From: Heliocidaris erythrogramma
Lineage: Eukaryota > Echinodermata > Echinoidea > Camarodonta > Echinometridae
Assembly: GCA_025617745.1 (NCBI GenBank)
Contig: CM046858.1
Coordinates: forward strand, 44,465,750-44,529,749
Reading direction: 5' to 3'
DNA length: 64,000 nucleotides
How positions within the stretch are numbered: the first letter of the stretch is position 1; each line of letters opens with the position of its first letter. This document shows, piece by piece, positions 46,157-56,489 of the stretch. Position numbers and translations under genes: made by a program. A model generated the notes under the pieces. That model was not told the origin of the DNA. It did no database searches and was given only the letters and a program-made list of their open reading frames with translations.

Positions 46157-49100
46157 CTGCATTTGAGAAAACACAAGAAAATGTAAAATTATCTGCTAAA
46201 AATGAATGAGGATTATAAAAATACGTTTCGAATGTCAATGTGTCGTCAGTGTTTTTTTTTTTTTTTTTTGTTGTTGTTAACTATCACATTCTACTCTTTG
46301 GAAGTATTTTCAATGGATAACAGGATGACTAGAAGATCCTTGATTTTTTGGAAAAGAATTGTGCCGTTGTCATAACCAGGGGCGTTGCTTGGGGGGGGGG
46401 GGGGGGGTTAATGTTATATTTTCTCTCGGCAAATCTGACAAATTGATGACTTTTCCTTTTTTTTCTTTTTCTTCTTGTTCTTATTCTATGCATTGTTCTT
46501 CAATTCTTGTTTTCTGTATTGTTCAATTCTCGTTCTTGTTTTTGTTCTTATTCTTGTTTTTGTTGCTCTTCTTTTCTTGTTCTTTTTGTTGTTGTTCTTC
46601 TTCTTCTAGTAGGGAAATTTCGGCGACCTTGTCGGCAACTTGGTCCGACACCCCCAATTAAAATGTGTATAACCTCAATTACTTTTATCACTGTCTATTA
46701 AATGGAGAGTCATCCCTTTAAGCGGATCCTCAAGATTAATATTCTCATATCGTCAGAACTATTTATAATTCAGGCAACCAGTAATTGACCCTTCAATGAT
46801 TAAATGATGCTTATCATAAATCTACCTATATCAAAAACGAAAACCCATTAACATGATGCTAACAACATACAAGTTTCATAAGGAATATATCAATATAAGG
46901 AATATATTAATATGACAAATTTCCCTATTACCACGAAGAGAAAAAAGTTACTTTCAGAGAAGAAAGATTGTTGTGCAGAAGAGAAGGGGGATGGGGTATG
47001 CTGTATGTCCACACAGAAGTTATCATTATCAATGAAAGCAATGTGATTAAGATCATGAGCATTGTAAAGCTTGATCATACTAACATCTCACTTAAAGTGG
47101 ACAGTTACATATTTTTTAAATCGGTTACACATGACCGTCGTTTAATAATACTATCGCCTTACAATTGATGTAGATTTGAAAAGAATACGTCGAATGGACA
47201 AAGAATTTAGAATGAGAATTTAGAATTTATTTCAACCATATGGTTGGATTCACACATAATAAAAACATTCAAATTGACATTTAGATTACAAAGAATACGA
47301 CATACATTTAAATAATTCATGAAATACAATACTTATATAGAATAAAATACATGTACAAGACAAATGGGCATGATATGGCAAGGTATAGTAAAACATGGAA
47401 ACGATAGATTAATCAAATTTTAAATTACTTCTGCAAAATAAAGTTTTGATTTGATTTGAAAATTAATACGATTTAAATGAAATTGAACTTGACGGGAAAT
47501 ATGTCGAAAACAGCAGAAGTCAGTCTCGGTGATGTGGCGATCGGCCACACGGAAGGACAAGACAACGGGGAAAAAGCCATGCACCAGGCCAAGACTACAA
47601 TGGGTTTCCCTAGCCTGATGCACATGTGCCCCTACTTGTCCTCCAATGTGGCGTTAGAATGACGTTAGAATGACGTACCGTCTCCGTTTTTCTTAGAAGT
47701 CGGCCTACAAATACCTGATACATTGAATGCTGATTTTTATTAAAAGTTACTGCATGATCAAAAATGATATTTACCCTTTGTATCATCGTCCACATTTAGA
47801 GACTGGTCTTCCTGAGGTGTCTCGTAACTGTCAGATTTATCCGAGAACGTTTCTTGAGCGTTCTCTGCAACATACAAAATCATTAATTTGGAAAGAAACA
47901 GCATGAATTGAACAAATTGTATTAAAGCATACAAAATTTTGGAAGCAGCTTGTGGAGACTCTCTAAATTTATTTGCACGACATTTAAACTGTTCTGAATG
48001 AGGGTTATAAAAGTATATTTCCAATGTCAATGTGTCGAGTGCGTTTTGTTGTTAACTACCGCATTGTACACTTCTGAAGTGTTTCAATGGGTAACAGGAT
48101 GAACTAGAAAATCCATCATTATAGGAAGAGAATTCTCGCAACCCCAAATACGCAATTTCGCCAACAGATGGCGTTTGTCATGCAAACCACGCATGCGCAT
48201 TGCTGACAATATCCCGATTGGGTCGACAATGTGTTTGTCTTTTTGCATTGAAAATGTACTCAGGTATTACAAAAATCCTCGAGTTTGAGTATAAATTAAC
48301 CGACATGTTTGAAAAGATACCGTCATGATTTATTGAGACAATTGGTTGCATTTTCAAAATTTGGTTTATGTCATGCGATCCAAAAATTAAGCATTTTAGC
48401 ACTCATTTTATTCATAAGCCGTAGTATTTCAATATGCCATTTCGGAGATGCAATCTGAGCATGAGCAGATAAAGGTCATCTGTACAAAATTGTCCCAGAG
48501 GTAATTACCCTGGGGGCAATTGTCCCAGGGGTAATTACCCTGGGGGCAATTGTCCGAGGGGTCAGTTATTGTATAGGCTAATAAGCCACTTCGGGGATGC
48601 AATCTGAGCATGAGCAGATAAAGGTCATCTGTACCAAAATTCTAAAACCCACTGACACTAATATTCGATATGTGCTCATGAATGTCATGTAATCATTATT
48701 CAATTATGCAGGTGGAAGTATTCTTTTTAAAGGGGGAAACAAAAGCTATTCATGAGGCACCTCTATCACTCCCAGAGTTATTTTTCTGAAGTGCACATAA
48801 AGGGACCCTCCATGTCTAAAATATCTGTGGATATTTGGGGTCATTTGTACCATGCGCTAACCCCGAACTGGCTTATACGGACCGGAAGTGAATTTAACGA
48901 AGATTCGGACCATTTCCATGCATAATATTGCCCTCTACGTCGAAAATTGCATATTTGCGGTAGCGAGAATTGACCCTTCATTGATTAAATGATGATTATC
49001 ATAAATCTACCTTTATCAGACACGACAATCCATTAACACGATGCTAACTACATACAAGTTTCATATGGTACATATCAATATTGCGAAGTTCTATATGACC

Positions 49101-51429
49101 ACAAAGAGAAGCTACTTTAAGAGAAGAAAGATTGCGGTGCAGAAGAGAAGGGGGATGGGGGTATGCTGTATGTCCACACAAAAGTTATCATTATCAATGA
49201 AAACAATGTGATTAAGATCATGAAGATTGTTAATGCTTGATCATGCTAACCTCTCACTTAACATACATGTAGACAAATATATTTTAGAAATCGTTCACAC
49301 CTGACCGTGGGTTAATAATGCTATCGCCTCACAAGAGAAGTAAAATTGAAAAGAATACGTCGACATGGGCATAGACATGTACCTTCTCCGTTTTTCTTAG
49401 AAGTCGGCCTGCAAATACTGGCTAGATTGAATGCTGCTTTTGAAGAACCCACTGCATGATAAAAAGGAAGGGAATGAACAGGATGGTGAGAGCAAAATTA
49501 CTGTGATAATGCAATTTCTATACATCTCCTGATCATTAAACACCATCATCTAAGGGAGAAGAATAGATTTACAGAAATTGGGGAAAATAGAGAGAGAAAG
49601 AGAGAGCAGCAATAATCTATGGATATTGTAGGAAATTGGCGGTAAAGAACCACTAAGGTTTTCTTATTCAATTATTAAAATTGTATTGGTTAAAAATATG
49701 ACAATGTTGATATCGAAAAGGATCTTCACCACAATTTCGTCAAAATAGTTTCTTACAACAGATTTAATCACTGAAATGTTACGCTTTTGTACAAAATGAC
49801 AAGAGGAATAAATTACACTTCTGAACAAAATTGATATTGCATTATTCTCAGCTCTGAAGAGTTCGTAAGTAAAATTATCCTATACATTCTAACAAAAAAA
49901 CCGTTATTTCCAAAATTGGATGTATTCAACAACAAGAAGTATTTATTGAACATGCAAGGTTGTACCTCTGTACAAAGAAACTGCAGTGTAACCACCACAA
50001 AACGACTCCGTGTGATCCTGACAGGGCAATCCACAAAAGATATCATCCAACTTCATTAGGCAATCTTGTTCACAAGAGCACGAGCATTCTGTTCCGTTGT
50101 AAAGCCCTGCTAAGGAAAACCCCTCATCTTTGCATCTTGTTCTGCAAGAGTTGGGCGTTGGTATGAAGTCCGAAATGTTGATGTCGTAATCGAATTTCAA
50201 GCAGAGAAGGGGGTAGCAACCATAGTAATATCCATCTGTGAATATCAAAAGAAAACAAAGAAAAATATGATCATTAAGGATAATGCACCAGCAATGGGCA
50301 TGATATATGCATTAGACTGTTAGAAATGTTTTTTCTCAAGATCTAAAATGCAAAAGTTTCTACAGCTCAGTCACTTTGCTTCATCGCATAATTATGTTTG
50401 CTCCAGGATGTCTTAATTTTGCGAACACGGGTTCAAAATATGAAAAATAAAGTGAAATAAAGTGTAAGTTTCATCGTTTGTTCAATGTCGTGTCCCCAAT
50501 ATAGGATAAAATGTATTAAAAAATTGTGAGGGTTCAACATTTGAAAGAAATCTCAACTTCCGGTTACCTCGCTAAATTCCTCGACTCTATTTCTCAAGGG
50601 TTTTGTTAATTATGCGCTCCATTTGTGAAGGAAGTGGATAGAAAACCGTTGACCAAAGTTCAAAATGCGAATCTCTACCCCTCGATTGCAGTGCTCAATT
50701 GTCCTGGGTAAAATGCACAAGAACTCGCGTTTTGGGGTTAAAAATGTAAAAAATCTCGGTTGCCTTGCTCCCTCACTTGTACAATAACGTAGGCAAGTTT
50801 GAGCGGGGGGGGGGGGGGGGGGGGGGGTGCAACTTCGTTGATTGTCCCGGGCGCCAGAATCCCTAGATGAGCTATTGGGTCCAGGTTGTCTGAAGGAATG
50901 AGAAAGAAAACTCATATTCCCCCTTCTTTTCCTCCCCCCCTTTTTCAACAATCAATGTAAAATGTCTTTGACATGGGCTTCATTGAATTAGAAAATTTTG
51001 GAAATGAAAAAAATTAGTTAATAATTACAATTTGTTCATTGTATGCCGAACCATTGCTCTTAACAATGCTATGAAAATGACACACTTTTAAAAAGAAAAA
51101 TTGCGATAATGTTGACATTGTTTAAACGTTAGACAGCCTCTATTCTTGAATCTGCAAGTATTTATACCATTTCTTGCTGTATGTTAGAGCAAATACAAAC
51201 AAGATTCACCAAGATTTACCTTTGTAACCTTTTAAAATGACGCCCCATGTGCGAATGACATAATATATGGTTTGATGAGAATGAATTAGTTATATCTTTC
51301 TATAGGGTAAATCCAATTGCTTTCGATTTTCTTACCTAGTGCATATCCAACGGACGCAGCGTCCATCGCTTTCATAACCACTGAAGAGAACAAGTCCATG
51401 ACCAAGAAGATTATTGCAGAACGGTACAT
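44757..51429 (-). CDS. Gene C: WSC-domain single-pass receptor-like protein, 617 aa
   Basis: Model: 51429-51336 (signal peptide), 50235-49966 (WSC), 47864-47775 (stalk), 46156-44757 (TM/tail). Phase 1 introns with canonical GT-AG ends, total 1854 nt = 618 codons. Leader AIIFLVMDLFSSVVM. WSC domain at ~32-121 with GCYPLLCLKF, NSCRTRC, ECSCSC, CGLPC and FCGGYTAVSLYR. The stalk at ~122-151 contains SYETPQEDQSLNV. TM at ~157-179. Tail ~440 residues with several Tyr motifs. Differs from gene A in having the stalk exon and one rather than four acidic repeats. It has no frame defects and is outside the 18-kb duplication, so it is the most reliable model in the window. Ligand, enzyme partner and pathway are not visible. 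Confidence 0.83.
47775..47864 (-). CDS. Gene C, stalk exon
   Basis: 90 nt, phase 1-1 (gttgcag|AG ... AAGG|gtaaat). Encodes ENAQETFSDKSDSYETPQ then EDQSLNVDDDTK. The downstream intron begins like the intron next to gene B stalk2 ('gaaacagcatgaattgaaca'), implying it came from a B-type gene. Confidence 0.78.
48442..48636. repeat. Direct ~46-bp repeats flanking a GC-rich minisatellite
   Basis: 'ggatgcaatctgagcatgag' plus 'cagataaaggtcatctgtac' occurs at 48448-48488 and 48595-48635. Between them are about 2.3 units of 'ggtaattaccctgggggcaa' plus 'ttgtcccagg', itself partly palindromic. In an intron of gene C. Function unknown. Confidence 0.7.
49966..50235 (-). CDS. Gene C, WSC-domain exon
   Basis: 270 nt, phase 1-1 (atattcacag|AT ... 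AGAG|gtacaa). DGYYYGCYPLLCLKF, CRTRCKDEGF, NGTECSCSC, FCGLPC, FCGGYTAVSLYR. About 88% identical to the gene A domain. Confidence 0.88.
50795..50828. repeat. Poly-G tract
   Basis: A run of more than 20 G at 50804-50827 in intron 1 of gene C. It corresponds in position to the poly-G at 9730-9750 in gene A, so the site predates the A/C duplication. Otherwise 50260-51330 holds no gene. Confidence 0.8.
51336..51429 (-). CDS. Gene C, signal-peptide exon
   Basis: ATG at 51429, 94 nt, donor CTAG|gtaag. MYRSAIIFLVMDLFSSVVM and then KAMDAASVGYAL. Homologous to the gene A leader. Confidence 0.82.
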
Positions 51430-51545
51430 GTTTGTCACTTAACTATTTACAAATGATTTAATACAAAAGCAGAACATACAGTAAGGTTCGCCCACATAAT
51501 TATGAACACGTAACAGTGTTACTCTCCACATTGATAGAGCTCATT
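51430..51545 (-). promoter_or_regulatory. Conserved 5' flank of gene C (candidate promoter/5' UTR)
   Basis: Shares 'caaatgatttaatacaaaag' with 'cagaacatacagtaa' and 'cacgtaacagtgttactctc' with gene A's flank. A looser similarity goes on to about 52300 ('gaatataaatgaatc', 'ctcaacgcttcat', 'gcatttcgtccac'). Confidence 0.4.
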
Positions 51546-51856
51546 GGTGATTATACCTCTAAAGAAACTTTTGATAGACCATTTACCATGATGACCTGTT
51601 TCTATAAAAGACTAATTAAAAAACTACACACAGTCTCCTTTCTGTGGGGACCTTTCGTGAATATAAATGAATCTCACCCTGTACTTTATTCTATACATTT
51701 GTTGCAGGATTTACGTCATAAATAATAGAGGCAAGAAACCGAAACTTTTTTTTCATACAATGCTCTACGATTGCTAAAAGTTTCTTTTATATAAATGTTT
51801 AGTGTTTCATAGTTATTATTAATATGTGGATATTATTCTCGTGCACCTATTGTATA

Positions 51857-51949
51857 TATTGGATGACTTTATTTCATGGAATACCAGAAAATATTCCACT
51901 CGTTAGGGCCAATATTCTCTGGTATCCCATTCAGAGCCATCCAATATAA
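51857..51949. repeat. Imperfect hairpin
   Basis: Left arm 'tattggatgactttatttca' with 'tggaataccagaaaatatt' and right arm 'aatattctctggtatcccat' with 'tcagagccatccaatata' are complementary with few mismatches. A small MITE or hairpin upstream of gene C. Confidence 0.7.
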
Positions 51950-52299
51950 TATAAATAATCAATCAAATGAACGAAATGTACAACAATTTATAAGACATAC
52001 GTAATCAAATGTCTGTCGAAAACAGCCTCAACGCTTCATTTCGAGACATCTTTATTATTTAAGGAATGCATGTATTCTATATATATTATATATTACACAT
52101 TATTTCAAACTTGCTTGATTCGACCTACTATATATAAACAAAATAATATTCCATAGAACTAATACATAAATGAATATTATAGATAAACACTAAAATGTTT
52201 GCTGTCCTATCATTCACGCTTTTTTTGCATTTCGTCCACATAACAAGACAAACGCTACGCCACTTTACAGCTCAACACTGACTTGCTGTCAAAGCAAAA

Positions 52300-53293
52300 T
52301 ACCCGGAAAGTTAATATAAGGAATGCGAGGACATACATTATGTCCCAGAAAAAATACAATCGTCATTTAAGTATCGATTAAAGAAACCATTTTGCAACAT
52401 AAAAATAATTAATAATTAACAAAAGAACCATGGCAATTATAATGATAAATGATTATTTGCCATAACAATTATAGATATATAAACAAAACAGTAAGTTCCT
52501 TTTCAAACCTTTTGAAAGGAGTGTGATATTGTTCATTGTGCTTTGTGCATCTACCTTATGTCAAATCTAGGATGGAAGGGACTTATGACATACGTTACAA
52601 AAATCCCTAATTCTTCGTGACTACCGAACCAAATCGTATGGGGTATTCACTGAGATACAAATAATTAGTTATAGTTTCACAATCCTGAACCATATTAAGA
52701 TTAATTCACAAATTTGAAAGCTATTGATGCTAAAAGTCCGATTGTATATTTGGAGGGACATACTATATAGGCTCCTACTAAATGAAGAATACAAGTCTTT
52801 TACATTCATTTCCCAGTCTAATTTTTTCCGGAATTTTTTTTCCGGAACTGTACCTCATCTACTGATTATATAATTATCAGACCTGCGGTGTTCAAGTGGC
52901 ATCAAATATATATATATATATATATTTATATATTATATATTCTAGCAGAAGCAGCCCGTGGACATACACGGGCGCTAGCTGTGTTTATGATTAATCGTCG
53001 TACCGTATATTTGTCACAATAATCGATTGAATAAAAAGAAAAGTCGGGTTATTTTTTTTTACCAAGAAGTATTTACAACATATTAATACGTGTTATTTAT
53101 TCATATCTTACATGAGTTCTGAAGAAAATACATTTTCATGCTGATGAAGACTAAATTGACGATTGTTTTACTTTATGAATGACTTAATAGTGATTTTATT
53201 TATGTTACGTCGGCCCTGTGGCCTGTGGATGACACACGATCTCATTTACACCAGGGTGGGATTCTCGCACATAGAGCATGGATAGATTTATAG
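52300..53293. other. Intergenic DNA without a gene
   Basis: AT-rich, with a (TA)n tract at 52908-52935 and a short hairpin 'gcagcccgtggacatacacg' near 52949. No coding evidence. Part of the ~6 kb inserted between C and D relative to A and B. Confidence 0.6.
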
Positions 53294-53301
53294 TAGTATA
53301 T

Positions 53302-55489
53302 CTTTATTTATTTATTTATTTCTGATATTTATACAGGGTGGCTCATATCACCAATCTGGTGGTCTTCCATGAGGCCCTGTTTGGTAACAATAAAACAAAT
53401 AACATCAACAATAATCAAAATATATAAATACACAAGCATAAACACGTATAATACACATTAATCGGTATCCTCATTAGTGAAGTAATCATTCAGTAATATT
53501 CATTGACTATTTACAAGAATTTTCGAATCGAATTTTAAATTAAGGATTATTAGCATTGTAAACTGTGAAATAATCAAATTAAAATATGGATGATAACCAC
53601 ACATCAAAATGAGGGGGAAATAATTAACAACACATATACCAAAGAAGTTGCTATGCATAATATCCCCATATAGTTCACAGCTTACATCTCCTCTGCAGAT
53701 AACAGAGCTTTTAGAGTGTATTTGAAACTGTTTAAAGTAGGCAACATTTTGATAGAAGTTTCAAGTTGGTTCCATACTGCAATTCTAGATTATTATTGTA
53801 TGTGTCCGTCCTAAATTTAGGTACACGCAATGTATCTCTTACAGCATGTCTTGTGCTGTGATCATGTAGAGAGCTGACATGTTGTAAATCTTTTTTTAAG
53901 TATTCTGGTGCCACGCCATGCATTGCTTTATACATCATCACTGCACGTCCAAACTGGAAACGGGTCTGAATAGGCATCCAACCTAACCGACTAAACATAT
54001 CTTTTGAGGATACATCGAATCCTTCTCCCAACACTATACGGGCAGCCCGTTTCTGAACCTTTTGTAGTTTAATAGTTTGTCTTTGAAATCTTTCGGACCA
54101 AACAGAGGAACAATAATCAAAATGAGGAAGGACGATGGAATTATATAGAAGTTTCAGAGACCTAGTTGGAACATAACTTTTTGCTCGCTTAATTACACTA
54201 ATATTTTTTTGAGCAGTCTTAATAACTTGTTCCACATGTTCCGTCCATCGCAACTCCTCATCAATCATGACACCTAGACACTTGGCAACTTTAACTCTTT
54301 TCAGACAACTGCCGTTTAGTGTGACAGAAAAATCCTTTACACTATTAAGAATTGATCGTGGTCCAATAAGCATCACATTTGTCTTATCAGCATTAAGAAC
54401 TAGACGGTTTTTGTTACCCACGAAAAAACATTTTCTAAACCTTTTGTTAGCTTTCGCTCTACTTCTGCAACACTTCTTCCGTTAACTGTTAGAGTGGTGT
54501 CGTCGGCATACATATCAACAATACTTTCATCAATACATTTTGGTAAGCTATTAATGTAGATAGAAAAAAGAAGTGGCCCAAGAATTGAACCTTGTGGGAC
54601 ACCCATCACAATTTTTGAGGAACTTGAAGTGGTCCCTTTAAAACAAACCGTCTGTTCTCGGTTAGACAGATATGATACAAACCGCTGAACACTCCTATCA
54701 GAATAGCCAATGGCTTTCAGTTTATGTAACAGAATATCGTGATCAACAGTGTCAAATGCTTTCCTCAAATCAATGAAAGCAACACCTGTTAATTCATTGT
54801 TATCAAAATTCAATGACAGTTGGTTAACTAATTTCATAAGAGCTGTTGCAGTAGAGTGAAGGGGACGAAAACCTGATTGGTTAGCACACAATATTTCATA
54901 TTTGTCGAGAAAATCACATAGTTGGAAATGCACAGCTTTTTCAAGAATCTTGCTTACTACGGATAATATCGATATTGGTCTGTAATTACTGGGAGTGGAC
55001 ATACCACCAGCCTTGTAAATTGGAATAACTCTCGCTTTTTTCAAGATTTTAGGCACTTGTCCTGTTGCAATTGACTTATTGATAAGGCACGTTAAAGAGT
55101 CAACAATGACATATTTCGCCATTTTCAAAAGACGGCAACTTATTCCATCATCACCTGTTGCTTTATCGTCACTCATGTTTTCAATTTCTTTTAAAACAAA
55201 TGCGTTCATGACTTGATGTAGCTCAAACTTTTCTTCAGTATTAGCTAGCTCATTTTCTTCTAGAATGATTTCAGCGTGTTTTGGGATATCACGCGTAATA
55301 TTTTGAGCACAAGTAACAAAATATTCATTAAATGTTTGAGCAATACCTTTGTCATCAGTAATTTTGGTCCCATTCACGTCTAGGCTGCTGGGTAAGACAT
55401 GATTGGATTTAGGAATAATGTGCTTGATACTCTGCCACATTTTTTTGCTATTCCCTTTACTCACATCTATCTGAGAACTGTGATATCCA
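53302..55489 (-). mobile_element. 5'-truncated LINE (Jockey/CR1-like) with target-site duplication
   Basis: Bounded by TAGTATAT at 53294-53301 and 55490-55497. Minus-strand order: truncated start, reverse transcriptase 55464-53732, 3' UTR, and a tail of AAATA repeats (53303-53325 on the plus strand as tttattta). The endonuclease domain is missing, consistent with 5' truncation at insertion. A frameshift at ~54410 breaks the RT. It lies between genes C and D and is absent from the A-B interval. Confidence 0.85.
53732..55464 (-). pseudogene. LINE reverse transcriptase, frameshifted
   Basis: RT blocks in order: ARVIPIYKAGG...NYRPISIL (block 1), QSGFRPLHSTATALM (2), VAFIDLRKAFDTVDHDIL (A, catalytic Asp), GVPQGSILGPLLFSIYINSL (B), MYADDTTL (C, catalytic YADD). 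Then, after a frame change near 54410 beside a run of A/T, VLNADKTNVMLIGP (D), AKCLGVMIDEELRW (E) and the C-terminal PHFDYCSSVW region. All catalytic residues are present, but one frameshift and the missing N-terminal endonuclease make it inactive. The first codon at 55464 is GTG, the edge of an open frame rather than a true start. Confidence 0.88.
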
Positions 55490-55498
55490 TAGTATATT

Positions 55499-55829
55499 CA
55501 GAGGTGTAGCCAGGATTTTTCAATAGGGGGCAGACGTGAAGGATCCAACCGCATAGCCAGGATTTCATTTTAGGGGGCGGTTGTGAGCACGCGAAGAGTG
55601 CGAACTTGGTGGTGAGCACGCAAAGCGTGCTCCCCAGGGGATGGGTGCAGGGAGGGGGAAGTTTTCCCGCGCGAAGCACGAAAGCTCTGACGTTTTATAG
55701 CAAATTTGGCTCGTAGCACTTTTCTTTAGGAGGAAAGTTATTTCAACGTCCGGACTGCTTTTTAGTTATGCTTTTTTAGTGGCTGAATAGGAGGGGCCAT
55801 GGCCCCCTGTGCCCCTGTCTACGCCAGTG
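55499..55829. mobile_element. 331-bp hAT-like MITE
   Basis: Direct flanks AGTATATT (55491-55498) and AGTATATC (55830-55837), inverted ends CAGAGGTGTAGCCAGG and, on the other strand, CACTGGCGTAGACAGG. It abuts the 5' edge of the LINE, and its target repeat overlaps the LINE's target duplication. No coding capacity. Confidence 0.8.
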
Positions 55830-55837
55830 AGTATATC

Positions 55838-56440
55838 CATGCATAGAGCTAGAGAAAGCGATTTGATCTTGCCATGTTTCTGTGGTTTAATACTCAAGAG
55901 AAATTAAGGCTATGAAAACACAACATGCATAATTAGCGGTACATCCCTTGTGAAGGATACAAAAATGAGAAAAAGTGAATTCATTGTCAATTTATTTTTC
56001 AGGGGGATTATTGCCCCCTTATATGGGTCTTGGGAGGACCGACCGATTGACTTTTCCCTACTACCCCCCCCCCCCCCCCCAAATCGGCCTCCCGTCACCC
56101 CCAGGGCGAGGGGAGATGGGAGTAATATCCTATACGTATTGATATCATAGTGGCAATATTTTCGAAGGAAATTTTGGTGGGGGGGGGGGGGGGGGAGGGG
56201 GCCGGGGGTCTCCTTCTTTACCTCGTGGCAACCGATATTCCTAAGTGACGTGATCTCCTACACCTCCCCTCCCCGAATGATGTCTACAGGTCGGTTTAGT
56301 CTGTCATAAGGGAATGAATAATATATTTGAGGCGATATACAATAACACGTTTCCAACGGTATGAGGGCAATTTTCCCTTTCATGTCAAGTTAGTTGTTGA
56401 TAATAGTAATGACTTATGCGACAGCCATCCATGTGCGGTT
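55838..56440. other. Non-coding DNA with poly-C and poly-G tracts
   Basis: Poly-C at 56064-56081 and poly-G at 56179-56199. Open frames here are homopolymer products. No gene, RNA or element with clear ends is recognised. Confidence 0.55.
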
Positions 56441-56445
56441 ATGTA

Positions 56446-56483
56446 AACCCTAAACCCTAACCCTAAACCCTAAACCCTAACCC
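56446..56483 (+). repeat. Interstitial telomere-like tract
   Basis: Five tandem units mixing CCCTAAA and CCCTAA, ending in CCC. The animal telomere repeat is CCCTAA; the 7-base units are a variant. Isolated, with no neighbouring subtelomeric features. Confidence 0.85.
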
Positions 56484-56489
56484 AAACCA

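Larger units (their letters stand above)
46795..49460. repeat. Internal duplication of intron sequence flanking the gene C stalk exon
   Basis: 46795-47100 and 48985-49290 are homologous ('aatgattaaatgatgctt/attatcataaatctacct', 'agagaagggggatgggg', 'ctgtatgtccacaca', 'gttatcattatcaatgaaa'), as are 47680-47760 and 49385-49460 ('ctccgtttttcttagaagtcggcct'). The stretch 48000-48110 repeats 46205-46330. Gene A has a single copy of each and no stalk exon. Confidence 0.7.

Noticed and set aside
47477-47662. Short plus-strand frame in a gene C intron
   Set aside because: Slightly less AT-rich than its surroundings, but no domain, no homologous frame in gene A and no splice signals.
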